A DNA stretch of 36,248 nt from Bacillus sp. JCM 19041 (GCA_001310375.1 BAXC01000042.1:1-36248); one strand, 5' to 3'. Counted from the stretch's first letter, positions 1-9,152 are shown. The notes: a model not told the origin generated them from the sequence alone. Translations and numbers: made by a program.

Positions 1-236
1 TTCCGCTTCCCCAATTCATTCTCCGCACTTTCTTCTCGAATCTCCGCATCCAGCTCGTAAATCTCCGACTTGTGCATTAAATGTCCACTTTCCACATTCA
101 ATCTCCACATTTTCTTCTCGAATCTCCACATCCGGCTCGTAAATCTCCGACTTGTACATTAAATGTCCACTTTCCCGATTCAAACTCCGCATTTTCTTCT
201 CGAATCTCCACACTCGGCTCGTAAATCTCGAACAGT
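1..236. repeat. 21-bp-period minisatellite array with 82-bp higher-order unit
   Basis: A TCTCC(G/A)CA-like core recurs at 20, 41, 62, 82, 102, 123, 144, 164, 184, 205 and 226, so the spacing is 20 or 21 bp throughout. Every fourth unit matches best, giving an 82-bp higher-order repeat (20-101, 102-183, 184 onward) with about 2.6 copies. Units often end in TCGAA or TCGTAAA. The array runs off the left edge of the window. One minus-strand frame stays open through it, but it has no ribosome site and simply mirrors the repeat, so I do not call it a gene. The same core forms the array at 21829-22030. Confidence 0.85.
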
Positions 237-271
237 TATGTTCCAATCAAATCGTGGTTTGTCTACACTCT

Positions 272-303
272 AAAAAAGAGGATGCCTAGGCATCCTCTTT
301 TTT
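272..303. terminator. Bidirectional terminator after the TetR gene
   Basis: This is a perfect 32-bp palindrome: A6, the stem GAGGATGCC, the mirror half GGCATCCTC, then T6. It lies directly behind the stop codon of the minus-strand TetR gene and has a T-run in both directions. Confidence 0.9.
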
Positions 304-885
304 ACGCTCTAATTCCTCGCCAATAAACAGTCCAGACCGTTTCCAGATGCCGTTCAACTTCTTCCAAAGTATAAAAAGTTGTTTCGTTTGCAAGTCCATC
401 AATCAAATAAAAGTACGTATGAGCGATGCTCGCAGCATCAAGCTCTTTAGTGATTGCATTGGCAACTTGTCCGCGAGAAATGACCTCTTCCACGATCGCT
501 CGTGCTTGCTTATCACTTTCCTCAGCACTCGCAGCAAGCTGCTCTTCGAGTCCTTGGGGAGGATACTGAATAAAACGATTATAAAACTGAAGGCTCGTAT
601 CATTCGTGCAAGATCTTGTAAGTGAATTTTCATTGATTCGAATAACAACGTCTCAACATTGTCTATATCCAATACCAGTGAAGCCTTTACGAAGTCGACA
701 TATTCATCAGCCATTTTTTTATTAATATCTATAAACAACGCTTCTTTGCTTTTATAATGGGCATACAACGAAGGTTTTTTAATGCCAACCTTCTCCGCGA
801 TTTTTGCCATCGATGTTCCTTCATAGCCATTCACTGCAAAAAGTTCCATACTCTCTGCTAAAATTTTTTCTTTTGTATGCATCAC
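302..885 (-). CDS. TetR/AcrR-family repressor, frameshifted near 600
   Basis: The N-terminal 60 residues are a typical TetR helix-turn-helix (KEKILAESMELFAVNGYEG, then TSMAKIAEKVGIKKPSLYAH and YKSKEALF). The C-terminal ligand-binding half (KLPMQ in the wrong frame; EEVISRGQVANAITKELDAA in the right one) continues in a second frame down to the stop at 302. Restoring one base near 600, just after LARMI, gives a continuous protein of about 195 residues, the normal TetR length. It is divergent from the MFS exporter at 1088, and two copies of a palindrome lie between them, so it very likely represses both genes and responds to an exporter substrate. The ligand is unknown. Confidence 0.85.
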
Positions 886-930
886 GTTCTCCTTTACAAC
901 AAAATCAATCTACGTTATAATCCTTTAACG

Positions 931-944
931 ACCGATCGGTAGGT
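931..944. promoter_or_regulatory. Candidate TetR operator 1
   Basis: ACCGATCGGTAGGT lies between the divergent TetR and MFS genes. It contains the perfect 10-bp palindrome ACCGATCGGT and matches the second site at 1005 at 12 of 14 positions. Assignment to the adjacent TetR protein is an inference from position and symmetry. Confidence 0.65.
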
Positions 945-1004
945 TGCACTTATTGTAACTTTCTTTCTGTTATATGTAAAGGGACTCTCACGCCGCTTTA
1001 CCCT

Positions 1005-1018
1005 ACCTATCGTTAGGT
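1005..1018. promoter_or_regulatory. Candidate TetR operator 2
   Basis: ACCTATCGTTAGGT has arms ACCTA/TAGGT around a 4-bp centre. It differs from operator 1 only at the two positions symmetric about the centre (G/G replaced by T/T). It sits about 70 bp upstream of the MFS start, where binding would block transcription of the exporter. Confidence 0.65.
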
Positions 1019-1087
1019 TTTACATTATTTTACGGGATTTGGTCACACTAATTAGGATGACATCGATCCTTAGAGGAGAAACAAACT

Positions 1088-2292
1088 ATGGAACAACAGT
1101 CTTTATTCAAAAACCGCACATTCGTGCTTCTGCTAATCGCCGGCGTCTTTGCCGTTGTTGGCTTCAGCATGTTCCTGACGACAACAACATGGTATGTTGT
1201 CACGGTTCTTGCTCTGCCAGCTCACTGGGCCTTGTCCTTATCGCGGCAACAGTGCCACGATTAATTATGATGGCCTTTGGTGGCGTACTTGCGGATAAAT
1301 ATAAAAAAACAACGATTATGTTTGGCACAAATTTATTGCAAGCTGTACTCTTATTTTCGATTTACTTGCTTGTTGATTCTGATTCAATGACACTTGTTAT
1401 CTTGCTTGTACTAGCAGGCTTTTTCGGTATGCTGGATGCATTTTTTGGACCGGCAAGTTCTTCTATGATTCCAAAAATCGTCGAAAAGTCACAGCTCCAA
1501 CAAGCAAATGCTTATTTTCAAGGGGTCGACCAAGTATCGTTTATCGCCGGTCCAGTAATTGCTGGCCTTATTATGGAAACAAATACAATTTCCACAAGTT
1601 ATTTGGTCGCAACGATCCTTGTGCTTTTATCAGCGGTCGTTATATTCCCACCGTTTATTAAAGAAGCGCCTGTAGAAAATAAAGTCGTTCAAAGTCCTTT
1701 AAAAGATTTACGAGAAGGGTTTTCTTATATTCGCAACTCCCATTTTCTATTAACAGGATTGGTTGTCCTAATTACCCTTAACTTCTTTGTTTTTGGTGCG
1801 CTTCATATCGCCATTCCATTGCTCGTTGATTTACATGGTGGAACACCGATTAACTTAAGTTATATGGAAGTAAGCCTTGGTTTGGGCATGGTCACTAGTA
1901 CAGTACTGCTAAGTTTTGTTCAAATTAAGCGAAGAGGATTCACTTCACTCCTTGGTTTGTTTGCGTCACTAGCAGCCTTACTCGTCTTTAGTTTCGCACC
2001 GAATCTGACCTTCTTAACAGCGGTTGTCTTCATAATCGGATTTTCCATGTCCTTTGTGTTTATTCCATTCTTCACAGCAGCACAGGAAGGGACCGATAGC
2101 CGTTTAATGGGCCGTGTCATGAGTATCATTTTCCTTGCGATGAACGGATTTGACCCAATTGCATACGGACTGGTTAGTGGCTTTGTGGCCATCGACATTC
2201 CAATTCAATTGATACTTTTCAGTTTGGCAATCGCAGGACTGGTTATTGCAAGTACGGTCTTATTTAAAGCAAAATCGTATTTACGCTCATAA
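1088..2292 (+). CDS. MFS drug/macrolide-type exporter, frameshifted near 1210
   Basis: This is a 12-helix major facilitator of the MFS_3 (EntS/MefA-like) type. The true start is the ATG at 1088, preceded by GAGGAG at 1073-1078, and gives MEQQSLFKNRTFVLLLIAGV. That frame leads into TTTTWYVVTVL and then needs one extra base near 1210 to join GSASSLGLVLIAATVPRLIM. The motif-A-like loop GGVLADKYKKTTIM is present, and the helices continue to the stop at 2292. With the base restored the protein has about 402 residues, the usual length. It is paired with the divergent TetR gene, which fits an inducible efflux pump. The substrate cannot be read from the sequence. Confidence 0.85.
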
Positions 2293-2296
2293 GTAT

Positions 2297-2329
2297 AAGT
2301 CGCTTTCTATTGGAGAAAGCGACTTTTTT
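2297..2329 (+). terminator. Terminator of the MFS exporter
   Basis: A perfect 12-bp stem, AAGTCGCTTTCT / AGAAAGCGACTT, around ATTGG and followed by T residues. It begins 5 bp after the stop codon. Confidence 0.9.
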
Positions 2330-2346
2330 ATTATTTCTAATGAGAA

Positions 2347-2376
2347 AAATCCAGTTAGAGTTACTCTAACTGGATT
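2347..2376 (-). terminator. Terminator of the minus-strand catabolic operon
   Basis: AATCCAGTTAGAG pairs with CTCTAACTGGATT around TTA. On the minus strand the stem is followed by a short T-run. It lies a few bases after the stop of the aldolase gene and is back to back with the exporter terminator. Confidence 0.85.
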
Positions 2377-2382
2377 GCCCTT

Positions 2383-3030
2383 TTATCTAGCCCAATTACG
2401 GGCCGGCTTATACCCAGAATGATGAAGAAAGTGTTGGACGGTTTCATCACTAAGTCCGTTTAAAGGAATGTTTTTCTCTAGCGCAAGGATATGCATTCGC
2501 GCCGTGTACTCCAACGTTTGTAAAGCTGTCCGAGCTTCCTTTATATTCACATCACAAACAATAATGCCATGATTCTCGAGTAAAAAGATATTGGCTTTCT
2601 TTGCACTTTCTTTTACCGCTTGAGCAAGTTCCTTACTCCCTGGTTGGTAAAATGGAATTCGCACCACACGTTCCAAATAATACATTGATTCTACGAAATA
2701 ATTCGAAGGAATCTGTAAATTAGAGTTGGCAATGAACGTACTATAAAAAGGAGATGCGTGGAGAACGGCATGGATTTCAGGACGTTGCTCATAAATTCCT
2801 TCGTGCATGAGAAACTCTTTCGACGGTTTCTTCCCCACCACATGTTCTCCATCTTTACAATAGGAGAAATCATCTAATTCCAATTCACCTAAATAGGTTC
2901 CTGTGGCCGAGATGAAATAACCGTCCTCACATCTGGCACTAATGTTTCCGGCGGTACCCCAAGCGAGGTCTTTATCCATCATAAATTTGCCGGTTTTCTG
3001 TAGATCGGATAATATTGCCTGATTGTTCAT
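2383..3030 (-). CDS. Class II aldolase/adducin-family enzyme, candidate 3-oxo-tetronate-4-phosphate decarboxylase
   Basis: A 215-residue protein with the class II aldolase fold: WGTAGNISAR (24-33, phosphate-binding region), ISATGTYLGEL, SKEFLMHEGIY (E72), HAVLHASPFYS (H91) and LLENHGIIV (H154). E72, H91 and H154 match the catalytic acid and metal ligands of L-fuculose-phosphate aldolase, but the second histidine of the usual HxH pair is S93 here. The family includes aldolases, ribulose-phosphate epimerases and the OtnC-type decarboxylases that work with DUF1537 kinases. As the last gene of this operon, it would cleave or decarboxylate the phosphorylated sugar acid to a triose phosphate. The substrate is inferred from context only. 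Intact, with GGAGTG upstream of ATG. Confidence 0.8.
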   Translation of the reverse strand: MNNQAILSDLQKTGKFMMDKDLAWGTAGNISARCEDGYFISATGTYLGELELDDFSYCKDGEHVVGKKPSKEFLMHEGIYEQRPEIHAVLHASPFYSTFIANSNLQIPSNYFVESMYYLERVVRIPFYQPGSKELAQAVKESAKKANIFLLENHGIIVCDVNIKEARTALQTLEYTARMHILALEKNIPLNGLSDETVQHFLHHSGYKPARNWAR

Positions 3031-3068
3031 TTTTGTTCACTCCATTTATTCGTTTTTATTTCATCCAC

Positions 3069-4330
3069 TCAACCACCGATGTTGTAATAGAAGGAATAAA
3101 AAGTAATAATTAATAAGCAAATGAGAACGGCGATATAAAACGGAATTAAGCTTATCGTCAGTTTGTCCATTCGAAGTCTCCCTATTTTAGAGACCACAAA
3201 CAAGTTTAATCCTAGTGGTGGTGTAACCATACCAATTGCAAGAGTCACAATCATAACAATACCGAAGTGAACCGGATCAATTCCTAATTCGGAAGCTACA
3301 GGTACTAAGATTGGAGCCAATATAATAATCGACGCATTCGTTTCCATAAACATCCCGACAAATAGAAGTAAAAGAACAACAATTCCTAGGAAGACCATTG
3401 GATTCTCTGATATCGAGGTGATGACACCAGCCACCTGTTGTGGAACGTTTTCTATCGTTAAAATCCAACTGAATAGTCCAGCAGTAGCAAGGATCAACAT
3501 GATTGTGGAAGTTGTTATCGATGCTTGCGATAAGATTATTTTAAGTTTTTCTAAAGTAATTCCTCGATAAACAAATACACCTACTATAAATGCATAGCTA
3601 CTGCCACACCCGCGGCTTCGGTTGCCGTAAACACCCCTGTATAAATCCCACCTAAAATAATAACAGGCATGATTAGTGCAGGAATCGCTTTAATAAAAGC
3701 TTCACCTATTTCTTTGCCGCTTTTCTTCTCTTCTTTAGCGTAATTACGTTTCTTTGCAAGGATATACACTGTTATGATAAGTCCGATTCCAATAATGATA
3801 CCAGGCACCATACCAGCGATAAATAAATCTCCAATTGATGCCCCAACCGCCGTACCGTAAAGAATTAACGGAATACTTGGTGGCATGATAATTCCAAGTG
3901 TACCTGAAACAGCTTGTACACCTCCAGCAAACTCCTTGTCATAGCCGCGAGTGATCATTGCAGGTATTAAAATAGCTCCAAGAGCTGCAGTGGCTGCCAC
4001 ACTAGAACCAGATATCGCTGCGAAAAACATTGTTGTAACTACGGTAACAACAGCTAATCCCCCTGTCAGATGCCCTGTAAGGGCATTTGCTAAGTTAATC
4101 AACCGCTGCGATATTCCCCCATATTCCATTATGACCCCAGCTAATATAAACAGAGGGATTGCAAGTAACGGAAATGAATCTAACGATACGAATGCTCTTT
4201 GCGCTAACGTCAATAAAGAAATATCGCCAGCTACAATCATCGCAATACTAGATGATAACCCAAGTGAGATTGCAACTGGCACGCCGATCATGAATAATAC
4301 TAATAACGAAACAAGTAATACAATGATCAT
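3069..4330 (-). CDS. TRAP transporter large membrane subunit (DctM type), frameshifted near 3594
   Basis: This is the ion-coupled translocation subunit of a tripartite TRAP transporter, with a dozen or so hydrophobic segments. Recognisable DctM stretches are FPLLAIPLFILAGVIME, GGLAVVTVVTTMFFAAISGS, IMPPSIPLILYG and GMVTPPLGLNLFVVS. The reading frame is lost after TEAAGVAVA. One added base near 3594 restores the join to YAFIVGVFVYRGITLEKLK and gives about 420 residues, the family length. Its ATG overlaps the stop of the small subunit gene (ATGA), so the two are translationally coupled. Confidence 0.9.
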
Positions 4331-4833
4331 TTGCTTTCACCAACTATTCTATCTGTACTTTCACTTTCTTTATTCGGTCTTACTAACAAAGCAATAATAT
4401 TCACTAACATGACAAGAGCACCTAAGGGAATTGCCGCGTATGCCCAAGCCATTGAATATTGCAAGGTTGGGGTAGACTGTCCAATGACCATATAGGTAAG
4501 CTTGGCGCCATAATAAGCTAACATGACACAAAAGATTGCACTAATCCATAAAATGATTTTTTGCAAACGCTCCTTGTTCTTTTGCTTGATGACGTCTAAT
4601 AAAAAATCAATCGCAATATGCTGGTTGTAGCGCATCGCCAATCCTGACCCTAAGAAAACAATATAAATCATTAAGTATCGAGCAATTTCTTCCGTCCAAC
4701 TAAGAGGAACATTAATGACAAAACGTGTTGTAACTTGTAAAACAACCAATATGGCTAATACCACAAGCATGATTGATACCAAATATTTAATCCCATTATT
4801 TATGCTGTCAATTATTTTGATATACGTATTCAT
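4327..4833 (-). CDS. TRAP transporter small membrane subunit (DctQ type)
   Basis: An intact 168-residue protein with four predicted membrane helices. It carries the DctQ signature VPLSWTEEIARYLMIYIVFL at about residues 41-60, and FLGSGLAMRYNQHIAIDFLL after it. DctQ binds DctM and stabilises the transporter. It starts 5 bp after the binding-protein gene and overlaps the large-subunit gene by 4 bp. Confidence 0.9.
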   Translation of the reverse strand: MNTYIKIIDSINNGIKYLVSIMLVVLAILVVLQVTTRFVINVPLSWTEEIARYLMIYIVFLGSGLAMRYNQHIAIDFLLDVIKQKNKERLQKIILWISAIFCVMLAYYGAKLTYMVIGQSTPTLQYSMAWAYAAIPLGALVMLVNIIALLVRPNKESESTDRIVGESK

Positions 4834-4838
4834 CAGTC

Positions 4839-5827
4839 TTACTCCCTCATACTTTGTATCGTGTCATAGAGATCTCTACCATACTTGTCCGCTAATCTCT
4901 CATTCACGTCTTGCACGGCATCTCTAAATGGCTCTTGGTCTACTACAATTACTTCAACCCCTTCATCAACCATCATTTGAAGCGCCTCTTCCTCTTCAGA
5001 GAAAACGATTTCATTTTGATAGATACGAGCCTCTTCTGCTGCTTCTAAAACGGCATCCCGCTCATCTTCGGTTAATTCTTCAAATGCCATTTCGCTCATT
5101 AACAACTGAACGTAACCAAACACATGATCAGTCATAACTAGATAATCCTGCACTTCATGAATCCGGGCACTTGCAGTAAACTCAATTGGATTCTCTTGTG
5201 CATCGATTACCCCTGTTTGCAAAGAAGAATACACTTCTCCAAAGTTCATCGGGGTGGGACTTGCTCCCATCGCTTTCCATCCCTCAACTGAAGCTTCAAT
5301 ATTCGGACCCGAATCTTTGTCCCTCTCAAATCTTCTGGTGATTCAACAAGCTTATTTGTTGTTAGTTCTCTCGGTCCTCGCAACCAAAACTCCAGTCCTC
5401 GCACACCTGTCTCTTCTAATGTCTCTTCTTGTAATCGCTTTCCATCTTCACCATAAACAAATTCTTCTAAATGATCCAAATCTTCGAATAAGTAAGGGAG
5501 CTCTAAGATTGAGTACGGCTCATAGAAGTTTGACATGACGCCTGCAACTAAAGCAAAATCAACCGATCCTATTTGCATTCCCTCTACCAAATCCCGGTCA
5601 GCTCCTAAAGTAGAGCTTGGATATACCTCTACCTTGACGGAGCCTTCCGTTTTCTCATTAACTAATTCTGCGAATCGAAGTGACCCTTTATGCCATGCAT
5701 TTGACTCACTTTGAATATGCCCTAGTCTTAGTAATGTCGGTTCATTTTCAGCAGATGTACTCTGGTTACAAGCAGCTAGCATGAGAGCAACAACCGACAT
5801 CGGTATGACATTCTTTATTAATTTCAC
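4839..5827 (-). CDS. TRAP transporter solute-binding lipoprotein (DctP type), frameshifted near 5312
   Basis: An extracytoplasmic binding protein with a lipoprotein signal: MSVVALMLAAC with C20 as the likely lipidated residue. DctP family landmarks are LRLGHIQSESNAWHKGS, the arginine-bearing RGLEFWLRGPRELTTNK (its arginine normally clamps a substrate carboxylate), and GASPTPMNFGEVYSSLQTGV with IDAQENP. One base is missing near 5312, between GTKIRV and NIEASVEGWKAMG. Restoring it gives about 329 residues. The start is a GTG at 5827 with GGAGG lying within the end of the dehydrogenase gene. The carboxylate-binding family fits uptake of a sugar acid. Confidence 0.9.
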
Positions 5828-5829
5828 TA

Positions 5830-6863
5830 TTAATCCTCCTGTTCAAAAGAAACGATTACTTTTACGGAGTGATCTTGCTTTTTATCAACCATTTCAAATC
5901 CTTTGCCCGCTTGTTCATAAGACAACTTATGAGAAATGACTTTTTCTACGTCGAGTTCACCTTTAGTGATAATATCTAATGCTTGTTCGCTATCAGGACG
6001 ATTGTACGTCATACATCCAACGATTTCTTTTTCATTCTGCTGAAGTTGTTCGATATCAATTGATTGCTCACCGTGGAACATCGCTACCGTTACAACTCTG
6101 CCACCTTTTTTTAATAAATTCAGCGCATCATTTAAGATTCCCGGTACACCAGCTGTAATGAAGACTTTATCAAATGAACCATTAAAGCTTGCTTTCGCTT
6201 CCTTGATCCATGTTGGATTGTCTTTAATGTTAATCACATCTGAAGCGCCCATGTCTTTGGCAACGTCAAGAGAGTATTCCAGTACATCTGTAACAATCAC
6301 ATCATTGACACCTCTGGCTTTAACCGCAATCAAAGTAAGTAAGCCAATTGGTCCTGCACCTAAAATGGCAACGCGATCCGTTGATTGAACATCACCTTTA
6401 AGAGCAGCATGCACACCTACTGCTAATGGCTCTACAAGTACGCTTGATCATAGCTAACGGAATCTGGTAAGGCAATGACTTGCGCTTCAGGTGAAACGAA
6501 GTACTCAGCCATCGTTCCTAACCAATCACCCATTCCTGGAGCTAATCGTTTATCGGAGTAATTGACATTACCCGTAAACACTCCTTCACTCTCACCAGTT
6601 CCTATTTGCGGCTCAACGGTCACACGGTCACCAACTTGAAACTTCGTAACCGCTTCCCCAACTCTCACCACTTCACCAGCCACTTCATGGCCGATGACAA
6701 CAGGTGGTTTACGGAAGGGATGTAACCCCTTATATGTATGAATGTCTGATCCACAAATACCAGCAACAGCGACTTTAATAAGCACTTCATCTTTCTTAAC
6801 TACTGGTATTTCGATTTCTTTGATGCTTATTTTCTCTGCATCCTCTACAAATACCGCTCTCAC
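5830..6863 (-). CDS. Zinc-type medium-chain (MDR) sugar/polyol dehydrogenase, frameshifted near 6438
   Basis: An NAD(P)-dependent dehydrogenase of the sorbitol/threonine dehydrogenase class, about 344 residues once one base is restored near 6438 to join SVSYDQAY to LVEPLAVGVHAAL. Catalytic-zinc ligands C37 (GICGSD) and H59-E60 (IGHE) are present, and the Rossmann motif is AILGAGPIGLLT. The four structural-zinc cysteines usually found around residues 89-103 are absent; the corresponding stretch is GTGESEGVFTGNVNYSDK. The start is GTG at 6863 behind AAGGGAGAG. In this operon it would oxidise the imported sugar acid to its 3-oxo form before phosphorylation. That role is an inference. Confidence 0.85.
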
Positions 6864-6937
6864 AAATAATCTCTCCCTTTATATACGAACAACCTATTGA
6901 AAATACATCATTTTCGACTCAAACAGATGCTTTTTCA

Positions 6938-7525
6938 TCAGTCAGAGCATTTCTCGTCCCTTGCTTTTAATGCATTAAGGATTTCCAGATGCTCTGCGTA
7001 AAATTTTTGTACTCTAGTTGGATCTTTCTTTAAATGCCGAAGTGTAATTCGACGTAAGTGGTCTTGGTAGTTTAATAGGATTTTCGTAATTTCACTGTTT
7101 CCACTGAATTCACTAATTGCAAGATGGAATTCATGGTCGAGAGTAGCAAACATCTTTACGTCTTTTTCAATAGCTGCCTGTTCTGTGGCAGCTACATTTT
7201 CTTCTAACTCTCTAATCTGCTCATCAGATATACGTTGATAAATATCCTGACAGTTAAACGTTTCTAGTGCGATTCTCAAGTTATAAATATCATTAATTCG
7301 CTCAATCGATATATCAATGACAATGATTCCTTGTTTGGAAGAAACACTCACAAATCCTTCAGACTCCAAACGAACGAGTGCGTTCTTAATTGGTGTCTTG
7401 CTCATGCCTAACTCATCAATTAATGTTCGTTCAGATAGAAATTGTCCCGCCTCATAATACTCTTCAAGAATTTTTTCTTTTATTTTTTCATAAGCAACGT
7501 CTTTTAATAACATATTCTCGTTCAT
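6938..7525 (-). CDS. GntR/FadR-family (FCD) transcriptional regulator
   Basis: A 195-residue protein with an N-terminal GntR winged helix (DVAYEKIKEKILEEYYEAGQ, then FLSERTLIDELGMSKTPIKN and ALVRLESEGFV) and a C-terminal FCD ligand domain (LRIALETFNCQ, DHEFHLAISEFSGN, HLEILNALKARD). FCD metal-site residues (D in LDHEFH, then H at the HLEILN position) are visible. FCD regulators usually sense carboxylic acids, which fits the operon. It lies between the kinase and dehydrogenase genes. The C-terminus stops soon after KARDE, slightly short, and an adjacent frame continues for about 11 residues, so a further frameshift is possible. AAAAGGA abuts the ATG at 7525; the ATG at 7513 is an alternative start. 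Confidence 0.85.
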   Translation of the reverse strand: MNENMLLKDVAYEKIKEKILEEYYEAGQFLSERTLIDELGMSKTPIKNALVRLESEGFVSVSSKQGIIVIDISIERINDIYNLRIALETFNCQDIYQRISDEQIRELEENVAATEQAAIEKDVKMFATLDHEFHLAISEFSGNSEITKILLNYQDHLRRITLRHLKKDPTRVQKFYAEHLEILNALKARDEKCSD

Positions 7526-7534
7526 TCCTTTTAT

Positions 7535-8874
7535 TTAATTAGAGCCGGACTGAAAGACTTTATTAAAAAACGTTGGACCGCCTAGCTGTCCGCTTTTCAA
7601 TGCAATCTCTAATCCATCATATTTAGTGCTCTCTGAATATGCTAAACATAAAGGAGCTCCTGGCGCAATAGAATCTAACACTTCTAGGCCATAGATATCG
7701 AGATTAGATGTTACAAAACCAGATGTATCCCCACCAGAAATAATGACTCTACGAATATCTACCTTATCTAGAACTTGTTTTGTCCAAATCCCGAGCTTTT
7801 CCCCGATATATATTCCAATCTGATCTTTCGGGACACCGTTTTCGATTAAATGTTTTTTCGTATCTGCAATAATTGGATCATCTGCACCCTTAGCAGTGTA
7901 GATGACTACTCGTTTCTTTTCTTCGATCTGCTGTGCAATCGTCTCTAAAAATTGTCTGGCCTTCGCTTCATCCGTGTATAACTCATAAGGAATTTGTTCC
8001 AAATGAAAACCAGCTTCTTCTGCTGCATCAAGCTGCATTTTCGTTACTTCGGAGACGCTTCCCGAAACCGCAAAGAGCTTATCAGCCTTACTTGGTTTTA
8101 CAACTCGATCAATATGATCGAGTTTGTTTTTATGCTGCATCATATCTCCAATCGCATATTCAATTCCAGATGAACCAACCAAAAATTGTGCTTGATCGCT
8201 TCTTTTTTCCCAGAGGATTTCTGAAAACTTTTTCATATGCGTATCATTCATTGCGTCAAACAGTGTCATCCCAATCGACTTTTCTTCTTGTTGAATCATT
8301 TCAGTAGCCGTTTTTGTCTCTAAATCACGCACAGTTACCTTGGTCACTTTTTGATTCGTCTGTTCTTGTAAATGCTTCGCAAGATCCGCTTCATTCATCG
8401 GAGTTACTGGATGCTTAGACATTACAGGATGCGTATCTAATCGATAAACTTCATCATTAAAAACAGCAAAATGATTACCGAATATTGTATACCTTCCCAG
8501 ATTAGGCGCGGCCACTAACAATGGGTAACTGCCTCATTAAAATAATTTCTCGCTAGGTCACTAGCAAAGCCAATACTCCCAACCTCTGGAGAAGAATCAA
8601 AAGTTGAACATACTTTATAATGAACAAAATAAGGATTAAGCGTTTTTAGAAATTCATAAACAGGTATCAATTCTTCTTTCATTCCATCTAACCCTTTTGC
8701 CCTCGCGGTTCCAGCTACCCCAACACAATCAACATCTTGAAAACGATTTAACAATTCTTTATCAGGAATTCTTAAGAAAAGAATCGTCTTTAATCCATAA
8801 CGATCGAGCGCTTCCATTGCATCCGTAGATCCAGTGAAATCGTCACCATAAAACCCTAATAAATATCTTTTCAA
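7535..8874 (-). CDS. DUF1537 four-carbon acid sugar kinase family (OtnK/LtnK-like), frameshifted near 8523
   Basis: This is an ATP-dependent kinase of the DUF1537 family, whose known members phosphorylate threonate, erythronate or 3-oxo-tetronate. The N-terminal substrate domain has LLGFYGDDFTGSTDAMEAL and HYKVCSTFDSSPEVGSIGFA. The C-terminal nucleotide domain has RRVIISGGDTSGFVTSN and SIAPGAPLCLAYS. One base is missing in a C-run near 8523; restoring it joins NEAVTP to LLVAAPNLGRYTIFGNHFAV and gives about 446 residues. I choose TTG at 8874 as the start because GGTGGTG lies at a good distance before it. The ATG at 8889 has no ribosome site. It is the first gene of the operon. Confidence 0.85.
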
Positions 8875-8897
8875 CTTATTCACCACCATGAAAATCT

Positions 8898-8913
8898 AAC
8901 TTAGATCTAAGTT
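8898..8913. promoter_or_regulatory. 16-bp palindrome upstream of the catabolic operon
   Basis: AACTTAGATCTAAGTT is perfectly symmetric and lies 24 bp upstream of the kinase TTG start. It is the obvious operator candidate for the GntR regulator encoded in the operon. The pairing of site and protein is inferred from position. Confidence 0.55.
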
Positions 8914-9123
8914 GTATCTAAAGAGATCGTACCAACAACATTTTCGTATGTCAATATAAAAATAAAAGCGATTTCATAAAATACACTAGCACTCCTTTCC
9001 CTTTTCTACTTTAAAAACAAACATGTACTAGCTACAACCCTCGATCAAACATAGAAGAATCTTAAATCCAAGCTTTAACTAGACTCACCACAATTGAAAC
9101 CCCTTCCATTTTTCAGAATCCAC

Positions 9124-9152
9124 TTGACATTCAATCATTTGCATATGATAAT
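9124..9152 (+). promoter_or_regulatory. Sigma-A-type promoter of the first lacI gene
   Basis: TTGACA at 9124-9129 and GATAAT at 9147-9152 are separated by 17 bp. A LacI-type operator follows immediately. The rest of 8914-9123 shows no gene. Confidence 0.7.

Noticed and set aside
1..236. Repeat array as a CRISPR array
   Set aside because: The units are only 20-21 bp from core to core, there are no separate unique spacers of 30 bp or more, and no cas genes lie nearby.
16..246. A 76-codon minus-strand open frame through the repeat array
   Set aside because: It is a translation of the minisatellite, with no ribosome site and no start conserved outside the repeat. Open frames are expected from a repeat poor in stop codons.
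3594..3600. Programmed ribosomal frameshifting in dctM and the other split genes
   Set aside because: Apart from the A9 run, the sites lack a shared slippery heptamer, a stimulatory hairpin or an upstream ribosome-like site, and they occur in unrelated genes.
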